A DNA stretch of 33,531 bases from Clostridia bacterium (GTDB lineage Bacteria > Bacillota > Clostridia > UBA1381), in the NCBI GenBank assembly GCA_900751685.1, contig CAADSR010000344.1:1-33531 (forward strand). Direction: 5' to 3'. Position 1 is the first letter of the stretch. The number at the start of each line of letters is the position of its first letter. Of the stretch, positions 1-10,011 are shown one piece after another. The notes below the pieces were generated by a model, which was not told the origin of the DNA, ran no database searches, and saw only the letters and a list, made by a program, of their open reading frames with translations. Both the position numbers and the translations under genes were made by a program.

Positions 1-2
1 GA

Positions 3-3000
3 GTCACATACAGCAACGCGGGCTATTTCAACTTCGGGGGTGGAGATGCGGCACCAGCCTCTGAGGTGACAGCGGCATTTAACACGGTAAGAGTGGATGG
101 GATGGAAGCGGAGCCCACACATTTTAAGGTAGAAATAGACATCTTAAAGCGTATTGTTACAGTCACGGTAAAAGGCCGGACAGAGGTGGTATTTACCGGC
201 TCAATACCAGCTGGTTATTCCAATCAATTGGCAGCGGCATCGTTGTTTTACCAAAGCGGCAGCAAAACAGCGGACAGAAGTGTGTATTTTGACAATCTTT
301 CTATCACCGCATACACGCCGGATAAAGAGATGTATGTAACAGGGGACACGAGCGTTTCTAAAAAGATTGGGGAAACAGTCCAAAAGCAATATCAAATTTC
401 AAAAACATATATTGATGATACGGAAACATATGAGTGGTCGGTTTCCGGCGTTGACGGCGTAACGATCGACCAAAACGGGCTGTTGACCGTTCCGGCTACT
501 GCGGGCACAGGCACAGCGGTAGTAAAGGCAAAGCTTACAAAGAGTGCGACCCTTGAAGTTGGGACAGAAGTAAGCTTAAATGTAGCTATAAATAACTTCC
601 CAGCTGTTAAGAGCTATGATATTGGCGGCTCCACAACGATCCAGCTTGGTGGCTCTACCACTTTTGCTGTTGCAAAGGTAACCGATGCTGAGGATAATAA
701 TATTTCAGACAAAGCAACACTTTCAGATTTTGTATCAAGTGATACCTCCGTTGTAACGGTTGACCCATCTGGAAAGGTCACTGCGAAAAAACAAGGGACA
801 GCGTCTGTTACATTTAATTTAAAAATAAATGCAGCAAATGTGACCATCCCTGTTACAAAGACCGTAAGGGCCGGTGTGTATGAGGTCACATCAAGTGATC
901 CGAGCATTGACGTTTCAGGAATGACGATGTATTCTAATACGACGTATAGAATGTATAAACCCGATGGTTCTTATGAGCGCGTAACAGCGGCAAATGGGAA
1001 AATCACCAATAATACTGGCAAAGAAGTAACGGTCGTGCCGGAGTACCGGTTTGAGTTTACGAACCTAAATATGACAGAGGATGAGCATATCAAGGGATAT
1101 GTAAAGGTTGGGGAAAACTCATACACAACCCAATCCGGTTATGGCTTGGTCAGCGGGCTGAACTATAATATCAATGAAAAGGGCTGCCTGCCGACAGAGG
1201 ATAAAGCCATAAAGGCGGACCTGCCATATGGCATTTATGATATCGTTGTATATAGGCAAGGCGGGGCAAGGGCGGACGTCTATAATGATGGCATTCAAAT
1301 CATAAACAATACCACCTCGTCCGGATCCCAAAACCGTCCGTCCAGCACAGGGGTGATGAACGCGCCGCAAATGCTAATCGCAGATGGCAGCGCGGATATT
1401 ACCATCAGCAATCTATCCGGCTCAAACGAAAGGATTTCATCCGTGACCTTTGCTAAGGTGCCTGATCAATACCGGAAGCAAATGGTATGGGTAGCAGGAG
1501 ATTCCACAGCAGCGGATTACTATCCGGTCAATGCGGATGGAGACGATCTTGAAAGTCAAAAAATCATGATGACAGGTTTTGGTATGCAGCTTGATAAGTT
1601 CTTGTCCAAGGATTATGCGGTTGCAAACTTTGGCCAGCCGAGCGCTACAGTCAAGACATGGTACAATGAATGCTTTGAATCGGTCAACTACCGGATGCAA
1701 AGCGGTGATGTACTGCTGATCGACTTCGGTATCAACGATGCTGTCAGCGCATCAAACAAAATAAGTGTTGATGAGATGGAACAGTATATGGAAAAAATGA
1801 TCACGGCTGCGAAAGCGAAAGGGGTCGTCCCAATACTGTTAAGCCCGGTGTATAGCAATAAATATCAAAGCAAGAGCTATTTCACCTATGACCCAGCGTC
1901 CCAGACAAATGCAATGTATGAGTTTGCAAGTAAAATGGGTGTGAAATACGTCGATCTGAATAAATATTTACAATTATACACCCAGCAAGCAATTGATGAT
2001 ACAGGTGATCCTGCATGGATAACAAATAACTATCATGTTTCGGATAATCTTCACCTGACACAATACTCCGCTCTTCTGACAGCTTCCCTTGTTGCTGCGG
2101 CAATGGATGGAATGGGCTATAAAACGACAGATTACGCCTATACTTATAACGACCTGTCTTCTGTGAATACAGATGGTTATGTAAAAGGAGAAGAAAGCGG
2201 GATAACAAGGGTATACAGTGTGGATTCTGCAAGAGAGTTTATGGGCCTGCCTGTAAACGAGGGGGTTTATACATACGATGAAGCACAAAAAACATTGACA
2301 GTCCGCATTGACGGCGTGGCAAATGCAGACCTATTCCATGCGGTCTATGGTACAAATGGAACGTTAAAATCTGTTAAAAAACAAAATATTACCTTTACGG
2401 ACGGTAGGGCCGTAGTAAATATAGGTTTGTCCGATGGAGACAAAGTATTCCTTTGGGATCAAGATATGAGGCCGTTTGCTGAGCCATACACATATAAAGC
2501 CTCTGTTGTGCCCACGGCAACACCAGCACCGACACCGACGCCAACCCCGTCGGTGCCGGAAGAGCCTAAAAAAGTCCTCTATTCAGAGGACTTTGAAACC
2601 TATTCCGTAGGCGATAACGGCGGATGGACGTCACCAGCAGGGACCGTTGCTGTAAAATCAGATGCTACAAGCGGGATCGGCAAATATTTGACACTGACCT
2701 CCGGAAAGTCTGGAACGGCACGTTCGGGCTACAAAGAGATCACTGCGATCGACAAGGACTTTGTTCTTGAAGCAGATTTTAAGTCGACCTATTATGCAAG
2801 TAACGTTTCAGCGTTTGAAGTGCTTGATACAAAAAATTCGCTCTATATGAATCATGGATGTTACTCAAACGGCAAATATGCCTTTAAGATGAACCGGCCA
2901 AGGGGAGAGAAGCTATATGTGATAAACAACCCTGTTTCCGACAGTGGGATGGCGTTAAGCTCCTATACCCAGCCGGCGGTCGTTACCAATGAGATTTCAA

Positions 3001-6000
3001 GCGACCAATGGCTCCATATCAAGGTGGTGGGTGACCTTGCTAAAAAAACTGCAACGGCATATATAACCTCCCTTGACGGAAAAACAGAATATTATCATGG
3101 CATGACAGATATGTCATCTGATATTACTTCTTTTAAATGCCTAGCCCTTCTGGCGCCGTCCAGCGGGAATGATACCTGCATTGATAACATCTTGGTATAT
3201 GAAGCGCGTGAGACGGATCTTGCGCCTAAATACCATACGGTAACGATTGATGATGGGATCACAAGCTTCAGCCAATACGTTTTAGATGGTGAAAGCGTTG
3301 TGAACATCCCAGACGTATCCACCTATGGAGAGCATTTTGAAGGCTGGAAAATCAATAACAGCGGCAGCGTATATTCTTCTGCTGAGCTTGCAAAAGCGCC
3401 GATAACGGCGGATAGTACCGTGACCGCTCAAGTGAGCAGCAACTATATTGAGGGGATCAAAAGCGTTTCGTTTAACGCGTTCCCGGCCGGAAATCTTTTG
3501 ACGATGGGCGCGGATGGGGATACCTATGCGGACAATAACATTTCCCTTACGATCCTTGGCGATAACGGGACCAGTCTTGTGACCTCCCCTGACAGCAGGG
3601 TGACGGACTATAAGATCGACTGGGAGTTTATTGGCTTCAGGACCCTGGATGGGGTAGCCACCGGTGAAACAGGCTCTTCCTACTGTGACAGCTATGGCAA
3701 GATTGAAATCACCGAAAAAGCACAGCCATCTGTTCTTTTCAAGCTCAAGAATACCTCGGCAAATTACTATGGTATTGTAAAGGCAACGGTGACTTACAAT
3801 GGTAAAACATTGGAAGTATCAAACCCATTACTGCTTTTAGGAGATACGAACAAGGATCTGAACCAATTGTATCCAAACGCGGGATATACGTCAGATTATA
3901 ACAAATATGAGGATGGGATCGTAGGATATAAAACATCCGAGAATGATCTATTAACAGGCGGATGGAGAACATCTGGTTCAGATTCCAATAAGCTTGAATT
4001 ACTGTCAGATGCTACGGGCAAATATTTAAGGATCACAAGGGCTGGCACAGGGAATTCCTCCACTGCATATAACCAGGTAGGCGACCTGACAGGCCAAACC
4101 GTATTTGAGCAGGATATCCGTTTTAATAATGATGGAAGTATATCCTATGTAGGGCTTAGCGGGAGCGCAACCATAACAGCTCCAACGTCGACCGCATTTT
4201 CCTTTGAGCTTTCCAACTCAAAATTAGCTTTTAATGGTACTCAAGTAGGCGCTGGTGCTAATGGAAAATGGTATCATGCCGTGATCTGCGCCGATAATAC
4301 GACGAAAAAATGTTGGGCAAAGGTTTATGATTACAGTGAAAACGGGGTATATGATAGCAATAATTTGATCGGCGAAACGGCAACGGTTGATTTTGCCGGT
4401 GACTATCAAAATGGTGGATATTATAGGATCAGCCCGTCAAAACAAACAAACGCATCGATTGATTTCAATAATATAACCGTCCGGAAAGCAGAGATCGACG
4501 AGTCTACGATTTCTGTTGTAAAATCAGCAGAAACAATGAACATTCCTGAAAATGGAAACTCTACGGCGGCCTTTACAGTATCGGCAAAAACAAAAGACGG
4601 AAGTGACGCGATCGGAACAGCAGACTGGGCTATTGATGATGAGCTTGCAACGGGAGTTAAAATCACAGCCGACACTACAGATTCACACCGGGCGACCCTT
4701 ACAGTAGACAACACTGCCGGGTCAGGAAATTTACCGATCAGGGTTACGATCGGGGGTAAATCACAAGTCGTTACGGTGAAGCTGATTGGTACGAAAGACA
4801 ATGTTGCCTTTGTAACAGCTCCGTTGGGCGCAAAAATCAATGCTGCAACAACAACATATCAATACAGCGCGGTTGTCCGTGACGGCAATGCGAATGATTT
4901 GTCCGGCAGGGCTATAACTTATGAATTGTATGACGAAACAAATACGAACCGTATTTCACCGGCAGGGATAAGCATTGATGCAAGCGGGAAGCTTACCATA
5001 ACAAGCGCGGCAAAACCGCAAACGATAGCGGTCAGGGCCACATCAGTGGATAGCTCGTCAAATCCGATTTCAAAATATGTAAAAGTCAGCGTTTATAATC
5101 TGAATTTTGCGTTTGGTAACGGTACGCCCGCAAATAACTATACAATGGTTACCGCCGCAACGAATTATAATGATAGCCTTGGCTATGGAATCGAAGGAAC
5201 GGCTACGGGGAGTGCATCCTCCCTGTCGGGAACTGGCTTTAATATCAAAGTAAAAGTGGAAAAAGGGAAGGTATACAACGTTTCAATCAAATATTCCGGC
5301 TCCATTGTTTGCGAAAGGATCAATTCCTCGCTTTCGGGCTTTGAAAGAACAACGGATTCTTTGAAAAACGATTCCTACCAAGTAGCGGTATTTGGTGACG
5401 ATGTGATGGATATTGCCGTTACAGGTGAAGTGCAGACCTTGAGCATAACAGAAGTGGTAAAAACAAAGGCCGCAGTGCCTGATTGGTGGACCATTGGAGA
5501 TTCGACCATTCAGCAAAATGGCTCCTGGGCGTACACGATCGCAAGCAGTGAAACGAATAACCTGTCAAAATATCCCGAGCTTGATGCTGTTATTGATACC
5601 TTCCATAACAGCGGCCGGGCAGGAAGGCAGCATAAATCATATTATACAGAAGGGTTATTAAATAACCTGTTATGTAATATGAACCCCGAGGATATTGTGT
5701 CAATAAGTGGTATGGGCACAAATGACTCCTCTTCTACGAAAGACCAATTCAAAGAGTTTGATGAGATCTATACCAACGCCATCATTGATATGGGTGGATA
5801 TGTGATCTTGGGAAGCTACACGCCGACCGGGAATTACGGCGCGACAAAGGGAAAAGTATATGACCCCGATACCATGACATTTAAAGGGATGCGGGGAGAT
5901 TCCTATGAAATCGCGATCCGGGAATTATACGAAGAAAGAAAAAATGACCCGAAAGTCATTGGCTTCCTTGATATTGGCAAAATGAGTGATGAAAAGATGA

Positions 6001-6200
6001 CTGCTGATGTGAAGGCGGTATATGATGCGGCAATTGCTGACGGAAAAAGTGTAGCTGAAGCAAGAGACGCGGCAAATGCAAGGAGTGAAGAAATGATGGG
6101 CTGGTGGAAGGATTATAATCATTATTACAATACCTTTTCCAATTATATTCTTCCTGACTTAACAAAAGCAGCAGCACAGATTATCAAAACTGTAAATTGA
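3..6200 (+). CDS. Giant secreted multidomain esterase with two SGNH/GDSL domains (5' end outside window)
   Basis: The frame is open to the left edge, so the start lies outside; residues are counted from a GTG at 66. Seen: Big_2-like Ig repeats (about 95-275), a beta-rich module with a GYG motif typical of the region preceding CE12-type esterases, then an SGNH domain with GDS (nucleophile Ser480), GIND (555-558) and DNLH (Asp660, His663). A Thr/Pro linker follows near 820, then a LamG-like module, an InlB-like beta repeat (about 1060-1130), a second LamG-like module, more Ig-like sequence and a second SGNH domain with GDS (Ser1813), GTND (1884-1887) and DYNH (Asp2016, His2019). CE12-type SGNH enzymes typically deacetylate pectin or other plant glycans; that substrate is inferred. 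Both catalytic sets look intact. No sorting motif or SLH domain is visible at the C-terminus, so it may be released, or its anchor may be N-terminal and outside the window. Confidence 0.85.
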   Translation, partial: VTYSNAGYFNFGGGDAAPASEVTAAFNTVRVDGMEAEPTHFKVEIDILKRIVTVTVKGRTEVVFTGSIPAGYSNQLAAASLFYQSGSKTADRSVYFDNLSITAYTPDKEMYVTGDTSVSKKIGETVQKQYQISKTYIDDTETYEWSVSGVDGVTIDQNGLLTVPATAGTGTAVVKAKLTKSATLEVGTEVSLNVAINNFPAVKSYDIGGSTTIQLGGSTTFAVAKVTDAEDNNISDKATLSDFVSSDTSVVTVDPSGKVTAKKQGTASVTFNLKINAANVTIPVTKTVRAGVYEVTSSDPSIDVSGMTMYSNTTYRMYKPDGSYERVTAANGKITNNTGKEVTVVPEYRFEFTNLNMTEDEHIKGYVKVGENSYTTQSGYGLVSGLNYNINEKGCLPTEDKAIKADLPYGIYDIVVYRQGGARADVYNDGIQIINNTTSSGSQNRPSSTGVMNAPQMLIADGSADITISNLSGSNERISSVTFAKVPDQYRKQMVWVAGDSTAADYYPVNADGDDLESQKIMMTGFGMQLDKFLSKDYAVANFGQPSATVKTWYNECFESVNYRMQSGDVLLIDFGINDAVSASNKISVDEMEQYMEKMITAAKAKGVVPILLSPVYSNKYQSKSYFTYDPASQTNAMYEFASKMGVKYVDLNKYLQLYTQQAIDDTGDPAWITNNYHVSDNLHLTQYSALLTASLVAAAMDGMGYKTTDYAYTYNDLSSVNTDGYVKGEESGITRVYSVDSAREFMGLPVNEGVYTYDEAQKTLTVRIDGVANADLFHAVYGTNGTLKSVKKQNITFTDGRAVVNIGLSDGDKVFLWDQDMRPFAEPYTYKASVVPTATPAPTPTPTPSVPEEPKKVLYSEDFETYSVGDNGGWTSPAGTVAVKSDATSGIGKYLTLTSGKSGTARSGYKEITAIDKDFVLEADFKSTYYASNVSAFEVLDTKNSLYMNHGCYSNGKYAFKMNRPRGEKLYVINNPVSDSGMALSSYTQPAVVTNEISSDQWLHIKVVGDLAKKTATAYITSLDGKTEYYHGMTDMSSDITSFKCLALLAPSSGNDTCIDNILVYEARETDLAPKYHTVTIDDGITSFSQYVLDGESVVNIPDVSTYGEHFEGWKINNSGSVYSSAELAKAPITADSTVTAQVSSNYIEGIKSVSFNAFPAGNLLTMGADGDTYADNNISLTILGDNGTSLVTSPDSRVTDYKIDWEFIGFRTLDGVATGETGSSYCDSYGKIEITEKAQPSVLFKLKNTSANYYGIVKATVTYNGKTLEVSNPLLLLGDTNKDLNQLYPNAGYTSDYNKYEDGIVGYKTSENDLLTGGWRTSGSDSNKLELLSDATGKYLRITRAGTGNSSTAYNQVGDLTGQTVFEQDIRFNNDGSISYVGLSGSATITAPTSTAFSFELSNSKLAFNGTQVGAGANGKWYHAVICADNTTKKCWAKVYDYSENGVYDSNNLIGETATVDFAGDYQNGGYYRISPSKQTNASIDFNNITVRKAEIDESTISVVKSAETMNIPENGNSTAAFTVSAKTKDGSDAIGTADWAIDDELATGVKITADTTDSHRATLTVDNTAGSGNLPIRVTIGGKSQVVTVKLIGTKDNVAFVTAPLGAKINAATTTYQYSAVVRDGNANDLSGRAITYELYDETNTNRISPAGISIDASGKLTITSAAKPQTIAVRATSVDSSSNPISKYVKVSVYNLNFAFGNGTPANNYTMVTAATNYNDSLGYGIEGTATGSASSLSGTGFNIKVKVEKGKVYNVSIKYSGSIVCERINSSLSGFERTTDSLKNDSYQVAVFGDDVMDIAVTGEVQTLSITEVVKTKAAVPDWWTIGDSTIQQNGSWAYTIASSETNNLSKYPELDAVIDTFHNSGRAGRQHKSYYTEGLLNNLLCNMNPEDIVSISGMGTNDSSSTKDQFKEFDEIYTNAIIDMGGYVILGSYTPTGNYGATKGKVYDPDTMTFKGMRGDSYEIAIRELYEERKNDPKVIGFLDIGKMSDEKMTADVKAVYDAAIADGKSVAEARDAANARSEEMMGWWKDYNHYYNTFSNYILPDLTKAAAQIIKTVN

Positions 6201-6210
6201 TTTTAAACTA

Positions 6211-6248
6211 AAACTGACACCGCATTTCCAGCGGTGTCAGTTTTTTTT
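6211..6248 (+). terminator. Intrinsic terminator of the giant esterase gene
   Basis: A 13-bp perfect stem (6211-6223 with 6231-6243) and 7-nt loop end in a run of eight T. It starts 10 bp after the stop codon. Confidence 0.9.
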
Positions 6249-6346
6249 CTGGCAATATTTTCGTTTGAAAATGCTGCCTTCCTCCATTATTATAGTGCTT
6301 GACCTTGGGGGCTGTGCGTATGGACGTTTCCGTGCTTCCTTGGCAT

Positions 6347-6391
6347 AAAAAAATACCTCTTACAGCTTTTAACACCATAGGAGGTATTTTT
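6347..6391 (-). terminator. Probable terminator of the pyrE-GNAT operon
   Basis: An 11-bp stem (6349-6359 with 6381-6391) surrounds a 21-nt loop. Read on the minus strand it is followed by a run of about seven T. It lies 35 bp past the stop of the GNAT gene. The long loop lowers confidence. Between this and the preceding terminator (6249-6346) I see nothing else. Confidence 0.6.
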
Positions 6392-6426
6392 ATTTTATCT
6401 CTTGGCCTATACAGAAGTCGTATTCA

Positions 6427-6909
6427 TTATGATAAGCAAATATAATGGGGAATGATGTCCGTGTAGCTCCCGTCTTTGAGACGGAAACCGTTTGGGACCG
6501 TACCTAGCTGTGTAAAGCCCATCCGTTTATAAAGCCGGAGTGCCGCTTCATTGGTGCAGACGACTGCGTTGAATTGAAGCACTTGAAAACCTAGTTTTTT
6601 TGCTTCCCCCAGGCAATGGGCAACAAGCTGCTCTCCAATATGAAGCCCCCGTTTGCCGGAGCTTACGGCATAGGAAGCGTTGCATAAATGGCCGCAACGG
6701 CCTACATTATTGGGGTGGAGGATATAAAGCCCGCAAATTTGACCGCCGTCTTCCGCAACGCCGCAAAAAGATTGCCCTCTAAAAAACTCTTTGGCTTCTG
6801 TGAAAGAAAGCTCCGCCTCCTGGGGAAACGCATTTCCTTCACGGACTACTCCATTCCAGATCTCTGTCATGGCAGGAAGGTCCTCTTCCCGGTATTCTCT
6901 AATGTTCAT
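6427..6909 (-). CDS. GNAT-family N-acetyltransferase
   Basis: A 160-residue protein of normal GNAT length. It opens with the typical N-terminal pattern (NIREYREEDLPAMTEIWN). The acetyl-CoA binding motif A lies near residues 80-100 (GKRGLHIGEQLV), followed by ALRLYKRMGF near 123-132, the usual motif B helix. GNAT enzymes move an acetyl group from acetyl-CoA to an amine of a small molecule or protein; the substrate cannot be read here. The ATG is preceded by AAGAAGGA at good spacing. It starts 15 bp after the SLH gene stops and is probably the last gene of the pyrE transcript. Confidence 0.85.
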   Translation of the reverse strand: MNIREYREEDLPAMTEIWNGVVREGNAFPQEAELSFTEAKEFFRGQSFCGVAEDGGQICGLYILHPNNVGRCGHLCNASYAVSSGKRGLHIGEQLVAHCLGEAKKLGFQVLQFNAVVCTNEAALRLYKRMGFTQLGTVPNGFRLKDGSYTDIIPHYICLS

Positions 6910-6924
6910 TTAAAATCCTTCTTC

Positions 6925-7983
6925 TTAACTTTGTAAAACAAACGTATTTAAACGGTTGATGGTAGCGACCGCCTGTTCCACCGTATAATTCCCAAGCGGA
7001 TTGAATGAATTGTCCTCCAGGCCGGTCATGATTTTTTTATCCGTTGCCCAGGTCACAAAATAGGTCGCCCAGGGTGAGATTTTATTTTTATCTGTGTAAT
7101 TCAGCTGTGCATTGGTCGAGATATACACGGATAATTCTGCTGTCTTACAAAGCAATTTAGACGCTTCCTCCCGGGTGATCGCACCATAAGGGTCAAAGGT
7201 CGTTTCTGTTTTACCATTGACAATGCCTAACGCATAAAGCATATTGACGGCGTTATTTACATTCTCGCAGTCAGAAAAATAATTTTTAAGATAAGCCAAG
7301 CTGCGGTCCTGCATATAATCTTCCATAGATTTATAGTTATTGCTCACTGCGATATAATTGGCTAACAGGATGCAAAATTCTTCCCGGGTGATATTTTTTT
7401 CATAATCATGGATGAACGGATAAGGCAAGAAGTTATTTTTTGCAGCTTCCTTGACAAAGCTCTGTGACCAAGGCGCCTGAGGCAGCTTTAGAAAATCATT
7501 TTTTGTGTTGATATTTACTTGCGCGCCGTCTGTTTTGTTTTCGCTTTCTTCATACAGGGTATCCAGATACGTCAGATATACCTCATCCTCGCCGGAGGCC
7601 ATATAGCAAACATAATTATCCTCTCCATACTTGCCGAGCTGCAGGCCGGAAGAAACATAATAGCTATAAATATCATCCCCTACATAAAGATTGATTGCTG
7701 TCCCGCGGATTGGGGTAGGGTTCAAGGTACGCTGTAATTTCATAGAGCTGGCAGCATAATAAAAATCATAGATCTGCTCGCTGCTTAGCTCTACCGTCTT
7801 ATTATCGTCTATATTCGTTAATGTGGCCCGTTCGATCGAGGACGCGTTGAACACGCCGACCGCCTCGGAAAACGGCATCGTCTCCGGCAGGTTCACAACG
7901 TTATAAGCAAAAGCTGCCGGAACCAACGCGAAAAATAAGGACAGGGCCAAACATAAAGTTAGAAGCCTTTTAATAGGAAACAC
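6925..7983 (-). CDS. Secreted S-layer-homology (SLH) domain protein
   Basis: 352 residues. A signal peptide (KR, hydrophobic core, likely AFA cleavage near residue 26) is followed by a domain of about 130 residues that I do not recognise, then three SLH-like repeats at about 163-212, 235-280 and 297-350. The second is clearest (ALGIVNGKTETTFDP followed by AITREEASKLL). SLH repeats bind secondary cell wall polymers, so the protein probably sits non-covalently on the wall. The most upstream possible start is a GTG at 7983, since an in-frame TGA lies at 7992-7990. An AGCAGG stretch directly abuts this GTG, which is poor spacing, so the true start may lie a few codons downstream. It begins 12 bp after the stalk-domain gene and is likely co-transcribed. 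Confidence 0.82.
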   Translation of the reverse strand: MFPIKRLLTLCLALSLFFALVPAAFAYNVVNLPETMPFSEAVGVFNASSIERATLTNIDDNKTVELSSEQIYDFYYAASSMKLQRTLNPTPIRGTAINLYVGDDIYSYYVSSGLQLGKYGEDNYVCYMASGEDEVYLTYLDTLYEESENKTDGAQVNINTKNDFLKLPQAPWSQSFVKEAAKNNFLPYPFIHDYEKNITREEFCILLANYIAVSNNYKSMEDYMQDRSLAYLKNYFSDCENVNNAVNMLYALGIVNGKTETTFDPYGAITREEASKLLCKTAELSVYISTNAQLNYTDKNKISPWATYFVTWATDKKIMTGLEDNSFNPLGNYTVEQAVATINRLNTFVLQS

Positions 7984-7995
7984 CTGCTTTCAAAA

Positions 7996-9255
7996 TTAAA
8001 CATAGTAAGACCAGATAACGGCCTTTTCTCCGCTGCTGAATTGAACAAAGAGTTCAAATTTGCTGGGGTTCGTATCGTCTACATAGGTGTCCAGCACATG
8101 GAACTTTTCAGGGAAGTCCAGGGCGTTCATCGTGTCATCTCCCTTTGTATTCCCGCTGATATAATCACCTGGCTGGTAATCCTCTGTATATTTGACCCAG
8201 TAGGTCATTGTGTCATCATAGGTAGGGTAATAGTCACGGCCTTCGCTGAGGGTCTCATCCAAACGGTATTGGTTCAGGGAACCGTTGGTTTGAAGGAGAT
8301 TGCCGGAGGCGTCTGTTAGGTTTTCCATCGTATACATTCCGGCAATGGACATAATGTCTGTGAAGCAGACCCCGTCTAAATCAGAGAACACATTGCCTTT
8401 CCCATCAAAGAATAATTTGTCCACATAAGGAAGCTCACATGGCGCGACCCCGTTTTTCGCCATCGAAACAAGGTTTGTGCCATCATAGCGGAAAAACCAC
8501 GCATAATTTGGGGAAGAGTTCTCTAAGATCACAAGCTCTTTTGTCTTGTCAGAGCGTTTGGTGTCTACCAGGGAGATCCCTGCGATGTTGTCCATCCCCT
8601 GCAATACGGAAGAAAAGTCGGTTCCATTGATCACGAGGATATTGGCTAATTCGTCGCCATCTACTGGAGAGGCTTTGGCAAAGGAAAGCAGATCCTTTGT
8701 GCCGTCACCATTTAGGTCGATCTCCAGGGAATTGAAGTTGTAATCAGCATAAAACTCCGCGCTGTCCCTTAAGCTGCGGAACCCTGTATCCCACTGGGAT
8801 AATGGGCGGTATGCCTTCCCGTCCGTCGAGATCAGCACACTGTAACGCACCCCGTTCCAGCTGACACCAAAATCCATTGCTTCGGAAATGGCGCGCACTG
8901 GGATCAAGATCCGGTCATTCTCCATGGTTGCCGGAACATCAAGAGGGACGGGCTGGTCATTTTTATAGAGGAAGGAATCCCCGTACTTGATTTTTACCAC
9001 ATAGTTCCCACGGGTCATGGTCGCGGTTTGGGTAGGCTGGTCCCATTCTACCTCAGCGCCCGCTTTTTCAAACACGGCCCGGACCGGGACAAGGGTCCGT
9101 CCTTCCTGGATCACTGGAGATTGGTCAAAGGCCACCTTGCTGTTATCCACAAAGACAGAAACGTCTTGCTCTGCCAGGGCGGAGGTCCCCACGGCCATAA
9201 GGCTGCTCATTGCAACGAGTGCCAGGACGCCGGTCAAAAGTTTTTTTATTTTCAT
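7996..9255 (-). CDS. Secreted protein with copper amine oxidase N-terminal ('stalk') domain
   Basis: 419 residues from the ATG at 9255, chosen because AAGGAGA lies 7 nt upstream; a longer reading from 9282 would overlap pyrE and lacks this site. A signal peptide (MKIKKLLTGVLALVAM, cleavage near ALA28) leads into a Cu_amine_oxidN1-type domain at about 30-145, with the paired hallmark motifs RTLVPVRAV and RILIPVRAI. The remaining 270 residues contain a D-x-N-x-D-G calcium-loop-like motif (DLNGDGTKD), suggesting a repeat-containing beta domain. Despite its name, the stalk domain does not imply oxidase activity; it is common in clostridial surface proteins. Its neighbour carries SLH repeats, so both probably belong to the envelope. 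Confidence 0.85.
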   Translation of the reverse strand: MKIKKLLTGVLALVAMSSLMAVGTSALAEQDVSVFVDNSKVAFDQSPVIQEGRTLVPVRAVFEKAGAEVEWDQPTQTATMTRGNYVVKIKYGDSFLYKNDQPVPLDVPATMENDRILIPVRAISEAMDFGVSWNGVRYSVLISTDGKAYRPLSQWDTGFRSLRDSAEFYADYNFNSLEIDLNGDGTKDLLSFAKASPVDGDELANILVINGTDFSSVLQGMDNIAGISLVDTKRSDKTKELVILENSSPNYAWFFRYDGTNLVSMAKNGVAPCELPYVDKLFFDGKGNVFSDLDGVCFTDIMSIAGMYTMENLTDASGNLLQTNGSLNQYRLDETLSEGRDYYPTYDDTMTYWVKYTEDYQPGDYISGNTKGDDTMNALDFPEKFHVLDTYVDDTNPSKFELFVQFSSGEKAVIWSYYV

Positions 9256-9269
9256 AGTGATTCTCCTTT

Positions 9270-9932
9270 TCAAAAGATACAATAAGCCTTCATATATTGC
9301 TGCATATGTTCAAGGATCTGTGCATCGGTGTTTTTTTCTTTCAAATATTCGTAAATGTCGCTCACATCGACGATCGAATGGACCGTGATGCCAAAGTCCT
9401 CCATGACTTCCATCACGGCAGTTTTGCCAGGGGTTTGTCCCACTTCACAGCGGTTTACGGAAATAAACATATCACGCACCTCAACCTTTGCCGCGCTGTT
9501 TAAAACAGGCATGGTTTCACGGATCGCTGTGCCGGCGGTAATGACATCTTCAATAATGATGATGCGGTCGCCGTCCTGGGGCTGGTATCCTACAAGGCTG
9601 CCGCCTTCCCCGTGGTCTTTGGCCTCCTTGCGGTTAAAGAAATATGGCTTATCAATGCCATAAGAGGTGTATAGGGCTCCTGCTGCTGCAGTTGCAAGAG
9701 GAATACCTTTGTAGGCAGGCCCAAACATTGCGGAAAAATCAGATCCGCAGGTCTGCTGGACTAATGCAGCATAAAATTTCCCTAATGTGGCAATTTGGCG
9801 GCCAGTTTTATAATTCCCTGTATTTACAAAATACGGTGTCATCCTGCCGCTTTTTGTTTTAAATTGTCCAAACCGTAACACGTCTGACTCTACCATAAAT
9901 TCAATAAATTCCTGCTTTTCCTTCGTTAACAT
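9270..9932 (-). CDS. pyrE: Orotate phosphoribosyltransferase
   Basis: 220 residues, normal length. It converts orotate and PRPP to orotidine 5'-phosphate in pyrimidine synthesis. The PRPP-binding loop IIIIEDVITAGTAIRE and the flexible catalytic loop (FNRKEAKDHGEGG) are both present. The start is supported by AAGGAGG 8 nt upstream. It is the first gene of a minus-strand group, with the stalk-domain gene beginning 14 bp after its stop. No other pyr gene is adjacent; pyrG lies about 15 kb away on the other strand. Confidence 0.96.
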   Translation of the reverse strand: MLTKEKQEFIEFMVESDVLRFGQFKTKSGRMTPYFVNTGNYKTGRQIATLGKFYAALVQQTCGSDFSAMFGPAYKGIPLATAAAGALYTSYGIDKPYFFNRKEAKDHGEGGSLVGYQPQDGDRIIIIEDVITAGTAIRETMPVLNSAAKVEVRDMFISVNRCEVGQTPGKTAVMEVMEDFGITVHSIVDVSDIYEYLKEKNTDAQILEHMQQYMKAYCIF

Positions 9933-9982
9933 TGATTTTTCCTCCTTGCATTTGATGAGAAAACAAAAAAATTCCCGCGTTC

Positions 9983-10011
9983 ATTATATCATAATCCCGC
10001 TGGTATTTCAA
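9983..10011 (-). promoter_or_regulatory. Sigma-A type promoter for pyrE operon
   Basis: On the minus strand TTGAAA (10011-10006), a 17-bp spacer and TATAAT (9988-9983). The predicted leader is only about 45 nt, too short for a pyr attenuator. Confidence 0.8.
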
